Origin: Bradyrhizobium yuanmingense
GTDB lineage: Bacteria > Pseudomonadota > Alphaproteobacteria > Rhizobiales > Xanthobacteraceae
Length of the DNA: 64,000 nucleotides
Assembly: GCF_900094575.1 (NCBI RefSeq)
Contig: NZ_FMAE01000001.1
Span: 186,001 to 250,000 of the forward strand
Reading direction: 5' to 3'
Below, in pieces: positions 51,924-60,586 of this stretch. Every line of letters begins with the position of its first letter. Position 1 is the stretch's first letter. The translations under genes and the position numbers were made by a program. The notes below the pieces were generated by a model that saw only the letters and a list, made by a program, of their open reading frames with translations, was not told where the DNA came from and searched no databases.

Positions 51924-53180
51924 TCAGGATCCTTTGGCGGCCAGAACCAGATCGGCGGCGCGGTCACCCGACCGGACCGATCCCTCGATGGTTGCTGGCA
52001 ATCCCGTAGCAGTCCAGTCGCCGGCGAGGAACAGGTTTTTCAGCGCAGTGACCGGCCCGGGACGCAGGGCGTTCTGGGCCGGCGTCGCCGCAAATGTGGC
52101 GCGGCGCTCGCGCACGATCTGCCAAGGAGGCAGCTCACCGGATACACCGCCCGCCTGGCAGACCTCGTTCCAGATCGTCTGCGCCAGTTCCTCGCGCGGC
52201 ATATCGACCAGGCGGTCGCCATTGCTGATGGTCACCGAGAGCCGGTTCGGGAACGCGAACAGCCATTCCACCACGCCGCCGATCACGCCGAGGATGGGCG
52301 CCGAGCCCGGCGGCGGCTCAAAGCGGAAATGCGCGTTCACAATGGCGCGGAATTCGGTCGGCGTCTTCAGCCCCGGCAGCAGGTTGGCTGCCGCGCGCGG
52401 CGGCACCGCCATCACGACGACATCGCCCGCGCCGAGCTGGATCAAATCCTCGCTGCCGAAATTCAGTGCGGTCACCTTGCCGTCCGTGCTGACGAACGAG
52501 CGCAGCTCATGGCCGAGCTGAACGGTGTGGCCACGCTCTTGCAGAAACTTCACGGCGGGCTCGATCAGAACCGCGCTGAGACCATCGCGCGCAATCAGCG
52601 GACGGCAGGCCTGCCCGCCCGCAAGCAGCGTCTCCCGCACGATCGCGCCGGCGAGCCCGGCCGAGCCCTCGGGCGGATCGACGTTGAGAGCTGCCAGCAG
52701 CAGCGGCTGCACCAGGCGCTGATAGAGGATGCCCTCGGTCGGAATCGACTTGCCGACCAGCGTCTCCTCCGACGCCCAGATCAGTGGCGCCAGCTTGAGA
52801 TAATCGGAAAGGCCGGTGTCGGGCACGCGGCGGCTTTCGTCGAGCATCCAGGTCGGCCACCGGCCATCGCCGAGATCGATCTGCCAGCGCTGCCCGGTCT
52901 TGACATCGACGAACGGAAATTGCGCCCGCTCGGGGCCGACCAGGCCCGCCTCGGTGCCGATCGCGCGCGCATAGGCGCGCGCATGGCTGTTGCCCGACAG
53001 CAGCAGATGATTGCCGTTGTCGATGGTGAGATTGGTGGCGCCGTCGAAATAGGACCGGCAGCGGCCGCCGGCCTGGTGCGTCGCCTCGTGCACGGCGACC
53101 TTGAAGCCGGCATTGGCGAGCCGCACGGCGGCGGAGAGGCCGGAAATTCCAGCGCCGATGATGTGAGCTGTGTTTTGCAT
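51924..53180 (-). CDS. hpnE: HpnE, squalene-forming FAD oxidoreductase
   Basis: FAD-dependent amine-oxidase-like enzyme of 418 residues that reduces hydroxysqualene to squalene in the HpnCDE route. The dinucleotide-binding start is HIIGAGISGLSAAVRLANAG, then HEATHQAGGRCRSYFD, the typical FAD-contact region. The C-terminal FAD motif is FLAGDWTATGLPATIEGSVR. Its start codon shares one base with the hpnD stop (TGATG), so translation is coupled. Confidence 0.9.
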   Translation of the reverse strand: MQNTAHIIGAGISGLSAAVRLANAGFKVAVHEATHQAGGRCRSYFDGATNLTIDNGNHLLLSGNSHARAYARAIGTEAGLVGPERAQFPFVDVKTGQRWQIDLGDGRWPTWMLDESRRVPDTGLSDYLKLAPLIWASEETLVGKSIPTEGILYQRLVQPLLLAALNVDPPEGSAGLAGAIVRETLLAGGQACRPLIARDGLSAVLIEPAVKFLQERGHTVQLGHELRSFVSTDGKVTALNFGSEDLIQLGAGDVVVMAVPPRAAANLLPGLKTPTEFRAIVNAHFRFEPPPGSAPILGVIGGVVEWLFAFPNRLSVTISNGDRLVDMPREELAQTIWNEVCQAGGVSGELPPWQIVRERRATFAATPAQNALRPGPVTALKNLFLAGDWTATGLPATIEGSVRSGDRAADLVLAAKGS

Positions 53181-54019
53181 CAGATGAAAGCGTAACGGAG
53201 CAGGATCAGGATGCGCGTGATCTTCGACACACGCACCGGCTCGCGCGGCGCGGTGAAGCCGCGCGCGATCAGGAGGTCCAGAATGGAATGGTAGTATTTT
53301 GACATGATCCGCGGCGCGCGCACGGCGCGGCGCCTGTTGCGGTTCATGATCTCGTCCGACTTCTCGAAGTGCACCTTGGCGCGCTGCGCCAGCGGCATGC
53401 AGACCTTCGGCAGCGCGCGCTCGGCGATCACGCGGTTCGGATCATCAGAGGTGATGCCGGCATGCAGCAGCGCCTCGCGCGGCAGATAGAGCCGGCCAAG
53501 GCCGGCGTCCTCGTCGATGTCGCGCAGGATGTTGGTGAGCTGCAGCGCGCGGCCGAGGTGGTGCGCGAGCAGGATGCCGTCTTCCTCGGGCATGCCGAAC
53601 ACGCGCACCGACAGCCGCCCCACGGCGCTGGCGACACGGTCGCAATACAGATCCAGCGTCGCCATGTCGGGCGCACGGATGTCCTGCGGCACGTCCATCT
53701 CCATGCCGTCGACGATGGCGAGGAAATCCTCGCGCTTGAGCCCGAAGGTCTTCACCGAGACGACATAGTCCTTCAGCCGCGGCGGCGGATGGCCCTGATA
53801 GAGCGCGTCGATATCGTTGCGCCATTCCTGAAGTGCGGCGAGCCGCTCGTCGCGCGGGCCGTCGGAATCGGCGATGTCGTCGACCTGGCGGCAGAAGCTG
53901 TAGATCTGAAACATCGCTTCGCGCTGATCACGCGGCAGGATGCGCATCGCGGCATAGAACGAGCTGCCGGATGCGGTCGAGCCGTAATTGGCGCCGGGCG
54001 TGGTCGCCTCAAGCGTCAT
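53180..54019 (-). CDS. hpnD: HpnD, presqualene diphosphate synthase
   Basis: Head-to-head prenyl synthase of 279 residues joining two farnesyl diphosphates to presqualene diphosphate. Both aspartate-rich metal sites are visible: CRQVDDIADSD near residue 43 and TNILRDIDEDAGLGRLYLP near residue 160. The substrate arginine and tyrosine region SGSSFYAAMRILPRDQREAM is intact. The start at ATG 54019 overlaps the end of hpnC by 11 bases; the frame upstream belongs to hpnC sequence in another frame. Confidence 0.9.
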   Translation of the reverse strand: MTLEATTPGANYGSTASGSSFYAAMRILPRDQREAMFQIYSFCRQVDDIADSDGPRDERLAALQEWRNDIDALYQGHPPPRLKDYVVSVKTFGLKREDFLAIVDGMEMDVPQDIRAPDMATLDLYCDRVASAVGRLSVRVFGMPEEDGILLAHHLGRALQLTNILRDIDEDAGLGRLYLPREALLHAGITSDDPNRVIAERALPKVCMPLAQRAKVHFEKSDEIMNRNRRRAVRAPRIMSKYYHSILDLLIARGFTAPREPVRVSKITRILILLRYAFI

Positions 54020-54893
54020 GGGCAGTCCCCGGTCTGGAAATGGCCTTGCGACGGATCGCACGGCGGCCAACTTCGCCGATGATCCCGGCGAGGCTGAAGG
54101 CGAGCAGCTCGAATTTGTTCAGATGCACGCGCTCCCGCAAGGGATCGCGTACCTTGAGCAAGCGCACGATGCGGTCGGCATAGGCCTGGATGACGGAGAC
54201 GTCGACGCCGAGACGGAAATCCCGGATCTCGGCTGCGAGCGACCTGCCCTCTCCGAGCAGCGCCTCGTTGCGTGCGGCGAGGGACTGCAGGCAGGCCAGC
54301 ATCGCCGGCGGCGACTGCGCGAGACCGAGCTGCTCGACGGTGGCGCCGTGTGCTGCCAGCGCATCGCGCGGCAGATAGACGCGGTTGAGCTCGCGATAAT
54401 CCTTGCCGCAATCCTGCAGGTGATTGTTGATCTGAAGGCCCGCGCAGAGCGCGTCCGAGGCGGCCCATGTCGAGGTGCTCTCGCCGTGAACGTCGAGCAT
54501 GAAGCGGCCGACCGGCATCGCCGAGTAGCGGCAATAATGGATGACCTCGTCCCAGGTCTCATAGCGCAGCTTGGTCACGTCCATGCGGAAGGCGATCAGC
54601 ACGTCGAGCGCATGACGTGGCGCCATGCCGCGCTCGGCCAGCGCGCGGCGCAAGCTGACGGCCTCAGGCTGGGTGTCACCCTTGCCGAGCAGTTCCGCCT
54701 CGAGCAGATCGAGATAAGCGAGCTTCTGGTCGGGGGGGAGCGTGGCGTGATCGGCGATGTCGTCCGCGGTGCGGACGAAATTGTAATAGGCCAGGATCAG
54801 GGCGCGATGACGCGGATGAATGATCCAGGACGCGACGGGAAAATTCTCGTCGCGGTCACCCTTGCCGGATCGCAATTCGCTCGCAGAGGTCAT
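54009..54893 (-). CDS. hpnC: HpnC, hydroxysqualene synthase
   Basis: A 294-residue trans-prenyl-transferase-fold enzyme that turns presqualene diphosphate into hydroxysqualene. The first aspartate-rich site is FVRTADDIADHA. The second is altered to LQDCGKDYRELNRVYLP, as in other HpnC proteins, in line with its different reaction. It opens the operon hpnC-D-E-F-G, the five genes being overlapping or nearly so, which fits coupled expression of squalene and hopene synthesis. Confidence 0.9.
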   Translation of the reverse strand: MTSASELRSGKGDRDENFPVASWIIHPRHRALILAYYNFVRTADDIADHATLPPDQKLAYLDLLEAELLGKGDTQPEAVSLRRALAERGMAPRHALDVLIAFRMDVTKLRYETWDEVIHYCRYSAMPVGRFMLDVHGESTSTWAASDALCAGLQINNHLQDCGKDYRELNRVYLPRDALAAHGATVEQLGLAQSPPAMLACLQSLAARNEALLGEGRSLAAEIRDFRLGVDVSVIQAYADRIVRLLKVRDPLRERVHLNKFELLAFSLAGIIGEVGRRAIRRKAISRPGTAHDA

Positions 54894-55042
54894 CGAGGGC
54901 TGGTTTACAATCGTTTGGACAGGAAGGGCTTTTTCGCTCGGGCGGGCTCACGCCGGCGACGCCGCCGCGGCCCCCATATAGGGGAATACGGCCGCAAAAC
55001 CAATCCTGTCCGTCGATGGCTGCCCCTTCGAATTGGGCCCGG

Positions 55043-55061
55043 AAAAGCGGCCGAGGGCCGC
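55043..55061 (-). terminator. Short terminator of the cysteine-rich protein gene
   Basis: On the minus strand GCGGCC-CTC-GGCCGC is followed by TTTT. The hairpin lies 22 bases beyond the stop codon of the gene at 55084. The T-tract is short, so efficiency is uncertain. Confidence 0.55.
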
Positions 55062-55083
55062 CTTTCTAGGCCAATGGCCGAGT

Positions 55084-55317
55084 TTATTGATTGTGGTTCT
55101 TCAGCACCTGGTCGCAGGCCTGCGAGATCTTGGCCCGGTTCTCCTTGAGGCAGGCCAGGATGGTGAAATCGCCCTGGTCGATGACCGGGCGGCAGAACTT
55201 CTGCACATCGCGGGTGCAGGCCTTCTGCTCGGCGTCCGTGCCACGCCCTTGTTGGGCGAACGCTGCCGTCGAAAGGGAGGCCGACAGCAGGGTGAGAGCG
55301 ACGAGAAGATTGCGCAT
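55084..55317 (-). CDS. Small exported cysteine-rich repeat protein
   Basis: A 77-residue secreted protein: signal peptide MRNLLVALTLLSASLSTAAF-AQ, then one cysteine-rich repeat of the GLG1 type with four cysteines (QKACTRDVQKFC, ILACLKENRAKISQAC). Similar short proteins are common in Bradyrhizobium and are of unknown function, possibly periplasmic disulphide-stabilised binding proteins. It sits just upstream of the hopanoid operon on the same strand, but its own terminator separates the two. Confidence 0.75.
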   Translation of the reverse strand: MRNLLVALTLLSASLSTAAFAQQGRGTDAEQKACTRDVQKFCRPVIDQGDFTILACLKENRAKISQACDQVLKNHNQ

Positions 55318-55775
55318 TGTATTCCTTCATTCTGACGGCAGAATCGCACCGATCCCGGACTGCGCAGGGCGGATGGCCGGAACGGATTGGTTCTGATGGC
55401 AAGTCGCCGCTTGTAGCGGCCTCAGGGAAGGCACAAGCACTGGCAAATGCGGCCAAATTGGCGCCGCCCCCGCCGAATCAGGTCTTCCCCGCGCCTTCAT
55501 TGACAGATGTAAGGGATTGATACTACATCATAATTCGGGAGCATTGCGTTTTAATGCAGACCTGTTGCCGCGCTGCATCTCTTCGCCCGTCCTCGGCTGC
55601 CGGAAACATGACGAAGCGCGGCAAATCGCGGCCCCTGGAAGCACGGCGCGGTCGCGTGAACCGCCGTCTCTGGCCGCAGGGCTTTGAACCTGCGACTTGC
55701 TCGGAGCACTAAACTTTCGATGTGGCGAGACGTTCTCGATCGAAGCGAACGTCATTCCAAAGCGGGATATTCGAG
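55318..55775. other. Intergenic region, 458 bases
   Basis: Holds divergent promoters for the cysteine-rich gene (minus) and the 165-residue exported protein (plus). Frames crossing it have no signals. Near 55665-55710 the sequence resembles the 3' part of a tRNA on the minus strand (see findings). Confidence 0.35.
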
Positions 55776-56273
55776 ATGACATTCTTTTGGCGATCTGGAC
55801 TGGCAATCAGGGCGGCCGGCATCGGGGTGGCGCTGCTCTTCTCGGCATCGGCAAGCCACGCGCAGTCGTCCGGACCGTTTGCCGGTTTCGACGGCGCGTG
55901 GACCGGAACCGGCACGGTGTCGCTGTCCGACGGCTCCACCGAGCGCATTCGCTGCAAAGCGGACTATAAGGTCGCCGGCAGCGGCCTCAACCTGAAGCAG
56001 GCGCTGAGCTGCGCCTCCGACAGCTACAAGTTCAACCTCACCAGCGACGTGACGAGCCAGGGCGACCGCATCTCCGGCAACTGGAGCGAGTCCAGCCGCA
56101 ACATCTTCGGCAATCTCCAGGGCACCGCCGGCGGCGGCCAGATCGAGGTCTTCGTCGAGGCCAACGGCTTTGCCGCCAACCTGTCGCTGCGCACCAACGG
56201 CACCAAGCAGACGGTGCAGATCTCGTCCAAGGGCGAGATCCGCGGCGTCAACATCACGATGACGAAGGGCTGA
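55776..56273 (+). CDS. Exported beta-rich protein of unknown function
   Basis: A 165-residue secreted protein with signal peptide (LAIRAAGIGVALLFSASASHA). The mature part looks all-beta, with the sequence FAGFDGAWTGTGTVSLSDGS, RIRCKADYKVAGSGLNLKQA, then GDRISGNWSESSRNIFGNLQ, a pattern of small lipocalin-like or avidin-like barrels seen in many rhizobial periplasmic proteins; two cysteines (RIRC, LSC) could form a disulphide. The family is not named. ATG 55776 begins the signal peptide. Followed by a strong terminator. Confidence 0.7.
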   Translation: MTFFWRSGLAIRAAGIGVALLFSASASHAQSSGPFAGFDGAWTGTGTVSLSDGSTERIRCKADYKVAGSGLNLKQALSCASDSYKFNLTSDVTSQGDRISGNWSESSRNIFGNLQGTAGGGQIEVFVEANGFAANLSLRTNGTKQTVQISSKGEIRGVNITMTKG

Positions 56274-56300
56274 AGGCCTTTCGCACGCAATGAGGAACAT

Positions 56301-56331
56301 GCCCCCGGTTCTCGCGAGCCGGGGGCTTTTT
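56301..56331 (+). terminator. Rho-independent terminator
   Basis: GCCCCCGG (56301-56308) and CCGGGGGC (56319-56326) form an eight-base stem around TTCTCGCGAG, followed by TTTTT. It ends the transcript of the exported beta-rich protein gene (stop at 56273). Confidence 0.88.
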
Positions 56332-56364
56332 GCTGACACGAACTGACCGGCTGGATTTGCTGAG

Positions 56365-57198
56365 ATGGACCCGATCCGCAGACATCTGCTGAAGGCCGCC
56401 GGGCTCTTCGTGGCCAGCCGCGCCTTCGCCAGCGATCGGCAGGGAGCGAACATGCAGCCTTCGTCCGTGAAGCCGCGTCACGTGCTCTGCTTCCTCGGCA
56501 AGAATGAAAGCCTGCTGCATCCGCCCAAGGCGGTGGCGAAGACGATCGCCGATTTCGGCTTCGAGATCGACCGCACCTATTCGCAAGCCAAACCCGATCC
56601 GCACATGGAGCGCTCTTTCGGTGTGTGCTGGGACCGCGTCTTTCCGAAAGCGTGGTCCGAGGCGGACGAAATGGCCGTACTCAATCACAAAGCGGTCCTC
56701 TACGTGCTGAGCCCGCCGATGGAGCAGCACAAGACGGTCGCCTATTCAGCTGCCGCCTTGCGAATTGTCGAGGAGATGATCGAGGCCGGCGCCACGGCCG
56801 TGAAAGGAGAAAGCGCGGGCGTTGCCCACGGCCTGGCGCGATGGCGGCAACTGGCCCAGGAGTGCAAGGCCGCCGCGAACCCGAGCCAGGGCCTTGCCGT
56901 CACGGCAGCCATGGCCCGGACCTGCCGCCTCGCCTTCGCCAAGCGTCCGCTTGCCGGCGACACCTACAACGAAAGCGTCGGCTTCCACCTCGTCGGACTG
57001 CCGGATATCTATGTCGCGCGATCGCGCGGCAGCGACCGGAACGCAGCGAATCTGATGGACGAAATCGCGGACGCAATGGCCGAGCGCGGCATCGAGGCAA
57101 CGCTGCGCGACCGCAAGCTCGCGCTGTCGCGGGAGCAGGACTACGCCGAGGGCGACTTCAAGTTCAATCCGTACGGGATCGTTCGTATCGGCGCGTGA
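56365..57198 (+). CDS. Tat-like exported protein of unknown function
   Basis: A 277-residue protein not recognised. The N-terminus MDPIRRHLLKAAGLFVASRA resembles a twin-arginine signal. The mature region is a mixed alpha/beta domain: VLCFLGKNESLLHPPKAVAK, DEMAVLNHKAVLYVLSPPME, a helix ALRIVEEMIEAGATAVKGES, and VGFHLVGLPDIYVARSR. No catalytic motif can be named. It follows a terminator and so has its own promoter; convergent with the MMPL transporter gene, 21 bases apart. Confidence 0.65.
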   Translation: MDPIRRHLLKAAGLFVASRAFASDRQGANMQPSSVKPRHVLCFLGKNESLLHPPKAVAKTIADFGFEIDRTYSQAKPDPHMERSFGVCWDRVFPKAWSEADEMAVLNHKAVLYVLSPPMEQHKTVAYSAAALRIVEEMIEAGATAVKGESAGVAHGLARWRQLAQECKAAANPSQGLAVTAAMARTCRLAFAKRPLAGDTYNESVGFHLVGLPDIYVARSRGSDRNAANLMDEIADAMAERGIEATLRDRKLALSREQDYAEGDFKFNPYGIVRIGA

Positions 57199-57219
57199 GG
57201 GCGGTCCGGCGCCGGCCCC

Positions 57220-59586
57220 TCAGATCGCCTGCTTGTCCGCGCCATGCAGCTTGGCGTGCAGATTGATCAGCCACATCGCCGTCGGCCGGAGGATGAAGAG
57301 ATCAGCGACCAATGCCATCACCATCGAGAAGGCGCTGAGCCAGCCGAACAGCCGCAGCGACGGCAGGTCGGAGAACACGGTGACGACGAGGCCGCAGGCC
57401 AGCACCACCGTGGTCAGGATCAGCGCAGGTCCCACCAGCACGGTGGCCCGCTCCACCGCGAGCGCCGAGCCGACACCCGGCTTGTTCTCCAGCCGCAGGC
57501 GGTTGAGGAAGTGGATGGTAGCGGAAAGGCCGAGGCCGAACGAGACCGTGAGCGCAACGACGCTGGCGAATTGCAGCCCCTCGCCCATCGCCCACAGCAC
57601 CGTGCCCGACATCACCACCGGGAAGATGCCCGGCAGAATGCAGGCGAGCGTCACCACCCAGGAGCGGAAGGCGAGGCCGATGAAGATCGCGACCAGCGCG
57701 AATTCGATCGTGAGGCCGTGGTTCAGCTTCTCGATCATGTTGGCCGAGTTGCGCGCGGCGATGGCGGCGAGACCCGTCACGGCGATCTCATAGCCCGGAT
57801 GCTTCTTGCGGACGGCGTCGAGCTCCGAATCGAGCTTGTCGACGATCGGCAGGAGCTGGCTGGAATCCTTGTCCGGCACGCGGCCGGCCACCACGACAGC
57901 GTCCTGCTCGGCGTCGATGAAGCGGCGCACCAGGTGCTCGGGGATGACGCTGACATATTCCTTCAGCGTCGCGACGTCGGCACTGCCGGCCTTTTCCGCC
58001 AGCCAGCGGCGCAGCGTCTCCAGCGACCACACGTTGCCGACCCCTGCGGATTTCTCGACTGTCGCGTGCACCTCGGCGATCGTCTGGAGCGTCTGCGGCG
58101 AATAAAGCGATTCACCCTTCGGGAACACGATCAGCACGTTGACGGGATTGGCGCCGGTCAGCTTGGCGTCTAACCGGTCGCTGGCGGCAACCGCCTGGCG
58201 CTTGTCCGGCACCTGGTCGGCGAGCCGGTAGCGCGGCTCCAGATTGGCATAGATGACGCCGAGGCCGCCGACGAACAGCACCGCCAGCAGGCTGAACAGG
58301 CCGGGCCGGCCGACCATGCGCACCGCAATCCAATAGCAGAAATTGCGCAGCGCCTGTACGCCGGCATCAGCGCCCTGGAACTTGACTGCAAAGACCTTCT
58401 CGTTGCGCACGAACAGCACGCCGAAGACAGGCACCAGCGACAGCACCGCGACCAGCGCGATGATGGTGGCGGCAAGGCCCGCCTCGCCGAACTTGCGGAT
58501 CAGGTCGGAGTCGGAGAATTGCAGCGCGATGAAGGAGATGCCGGCGGTGCCATGCGTCAGCACGCAGGCCGGGCCCACCACCAGCACCGCGTTCTTGAAC
58601 GCGGTGAACTTGTCCTGGCCCGCGATCAGCCGGTCGCGCGCGGCGAAGGTCAGCTGCATCGAGTCCGAGAAGCTGATGACCATGATGAGCGGCGTCATCA
58701 CGTTCAGGAACATGTTGAGGTTGAAATTGGCCCAGCCGAGCGCGCCGAGCGCCAGCAGAATCGCGATCATCGGCGGGAATGCCGCCGCGATCATGAACGA
58801 GATCTTGCGGAAGAAGATGATGGCGATGATGCAGCCGGCGAGGATGCCGAGGATGTTGTAGGTCAGCCCGTCGCGCTCGACCGCGTTGCGGATCTCGAGC
58901 TGCATCACCGGGACGCCGGAGAGCTGCACGTTGAGGCCGGTGTCCCCGAGCGTCTCCTTCATCAGCGCACGGATGTCGGCGACGGTCTTGGTCAACTTGT
59001 TGGAAGCGACCACCTCCGGATCGAGCGACAGCACGACCAGCGCCAATGTGCCGTCCTCCGACAGCAGCTTGCCGCGGATGATCTCGTTGTTCTTGACGGT
59101 CTCGATGAACTTGTCATAGGCCGCGCCCTCCGGTAGCTCGGGCGGGAACAGGGCCGCCGGCAGCTTGCCGGGGGCCGGCGCCTGGCGCGCCGAGAACAGC
59201 GAGACCAGCCCGCGCGTGCCTTCGACCAGCTGCAGGTCGGTGACGAAGTCGCGCAGCTTCTCGAGGTTGCTGCGTTCCAGGAGGGTCTTGCCCTCGACCA
59301 CGACGAGGACGTCGAACTCCTCCGCCGGGAATTTCTTGGTGACCTCTTCGTACTGGCGGAACTCGCGGGTGTCGGAGCGGAACAGCTGCGACAGCGAATC
59401 GTCGATCTTGATCCGGTAGATGCCGAACACCGCGCCGACGATCAGCGCGAGCAGGACGATGCAGGAGACGATCGGGGCCCGAACGGCGATCAGCCCGAGA
59501 CGCTCCAGCCCGAAGGCGATGGAGGACGTAGATCCCTGCTCGACCTTGTCGACATGAACCTCACTCTCGCTGTGCTTTTCGAGCAT
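57220..59586 (-). CDS. Second RND/MMPL-family transporter near the hopanoid cluster
   Basis: A 788-residue inner-membrane transporter with the two-fold RND pattern: a first helix (APIVSCIVLLALIVGAVFGI), a periplasmic domain starting IKIDDSLSQLF, a six-helix bundle with NMFLNVMTPLIMVISFSDSM, and the second half with FASVVALTVSFGLGLSATIH. It resembles HpnN in architecture but is a separate, shorter type. Nearby hopanoid genes suggest a lipid-type cargo, which is unproven. It is monocistronic; eutC ends 208 bases upstream on the same strand. Confidence 0.85.
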   Translation of the reverse strand: MLEKHSESEVHVDKVEQGSTSSIAFGLERLGLIAVRAPIVSCIVLLALIVGAVFGIYRIKIDDSLSQLFRSDTREFRQYEEVTKKFPAEEFDVLVVVEGKTLLERSNLEKLRDFVTDLQLVEGTRGLVSLFSARQAPAPGKLPAALFPPELPEGAAYDKFIETVKNNEIIRGKLLSEDGTLALVVLSLDPEVVASNKLTKTVADIRALMKETLGDTGLNVQLSGVPVMQLEIRNAVERDGLTYNILGILAGCIIAIIFFRKISFMIAAAFPPMIAILLALGALGWANFNLNMFLNVMTPLIMVISFSDSMQLTFAARDRLIAGQDKFTAFKNAVLVVGPACVLTHGTAGISFIALQFSDSDLIRKFGEAGLAATIIALVAVLSLVPVFGVLFVRNEKVFAVKFQGADAGVQALRNFCYWIAVRMVGRPGLFSLLAVLFVGGLGVIYANLEPRYRLADQVPDKRQAVAASDRLDAKLTGANPVNVLIVFPKGESLYSPQTLQTIAEVHATVEKSAGVGNVWSLETLRRWLAEKAGSADVATLKEYVSVIPEHLVRRFIDAEQDAVVVAGRVPDKDSSQLLPIVDKLDSELDAVRKKHPGYEIAVTGLAAIAARNSANMIEKLNHGLTIEFALVAIFIGLAFRSWVVTLACILPGIFPVVMSGTVLWAMGEGLQFASVVALTVSFGLGLSATIHFLNRLRLENKPGVGSALAVERATVLVGPALILTTVVLACGLVVTVFSDLPSLRLFGWLSAFSMVMALVADLFILRPTAMWLINLHAKLHGADKQAI

Positions 59587-59794
59587 GCCTTGTCCAGTTC
59601 CTAAATCGGCTCGGGCTGTGAGCTTATCGCGCCGCGCGAACGGCTTGAAAACGCCATACCAATGGGAGGCTTGCCCTTTGAAAATGCGCGGAAAATCGCC
59701 GGCAGCGGTTTAGCAGGTCAACAGGTCTTTTCGCAAGCAGGCCCGGCGCGGCCGAATCGATCAGAAAAGTGGCGATCCGGGCGTGGAATGACCG

Positions 59795-60580
59795 TCATCC
59801 CGGCGAGGATGTGCCAATCTGGCGCGGCGCGCGGTCCGCACTCTCGTCCTTCAGCGCCACGCCGGTGATCTCCCGGGCCAGCCCCTCGCGGACCAGCCAG
59901 GCGATCTTGAACGCCGCCTCCTCGTGGCTCAACCCGGCGTGGTGGATGTTGGAGACGCAATTGCGCTCGGCATCGGTGCGGCCGGGCCTCGGCGCAAAGG
60001 TCAGATAGGCGCCGAGGCTGTCGGGCGCGGACAGGCCGGGCCGCTCGCCGATCAGCATCATGACCATGCGCGCGCCGAGAATGGCGCCGATCTCGTCGCC
60101 GAGCGCGACGCGCGCGCCCGAGGCGACGACGACATGGCCGATCGCGACGGCATCCCCCTGCGCAAGCGATTGCAACAGGCGCCTTACCACGATCGCCGCA
60201 TGGCTATGGACCGCCGCCGCGGACAGGCCGTCTCCGATCACGACCGCGAGCTGGCACGGCGCCGAGATGCTTCGTGCCAGACGCTGAGCCGAGCCCGGGT
60301 CGAGCTGTCGTCCCAGATCCGGCCGCCGCAGATAGTCGCCGCGATCGACCGCCCGGCTCCTGACCTCGGTCACCGCAACACCGAGTGCGTCGAGATCGGC
60401 GATGAGACGCGGCGTGTCGAAGGCCGCATGCACAGCATCGCGCGCGCGGGCATGGTCCAGCGTGAAATCGAGCAACGCTCTCGTCGGCAGGCTCGCGCCG
60501 CTGCGCCCCAGCGCGACGCGCGCAGGCGTAAACGAGCGCAAATCGAGGGTCGGACGGCGCGGCAGGGCCGGGTCAGACAT
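59795..60580 (-). CDS. eutC: Ethanolamine ammonia-lyase small subunit EutC
   Basis: Small subunit (261 residues) of the adenosylcobalamin-dependent enzyme that splits ethanolamine to acetaldehyde and ammonia; it contributes to cobalamin binding. Family stretches are [46 protein letters not shown] and [18 protein letters not shown]. Its start is 6 bases after the hpnP stop, so it is very likely cotranscribed with hpnP rather than directly with eutB. No microcompartment genes are nearby. Confidence 0.92.
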   Translation of the reverse strand: MSDPALPRRPTLDLRSFTPARVALGRSGASLPTRALLDFTLDHARARDAVHAAFDTPRLIADLDALGVAVTEVRSRAVDRGDYLRRPDLGRQLDPGSAQRLARSISAPCQLAVVIGDGLSAAAVHSHAAIVVRRLLQSLAQGDAVAIGHVVVASGARVALGDEIGAILGARMVMMLIGERPGLSAPDSLGAYLTFAPRPGRTDAERNCVSNIHHAGLSHEEAAFKIAWLVREGLAREITGVALKDESADRAPRQIGTSSPG

Positions 60581-60586
60581 GTGGCA

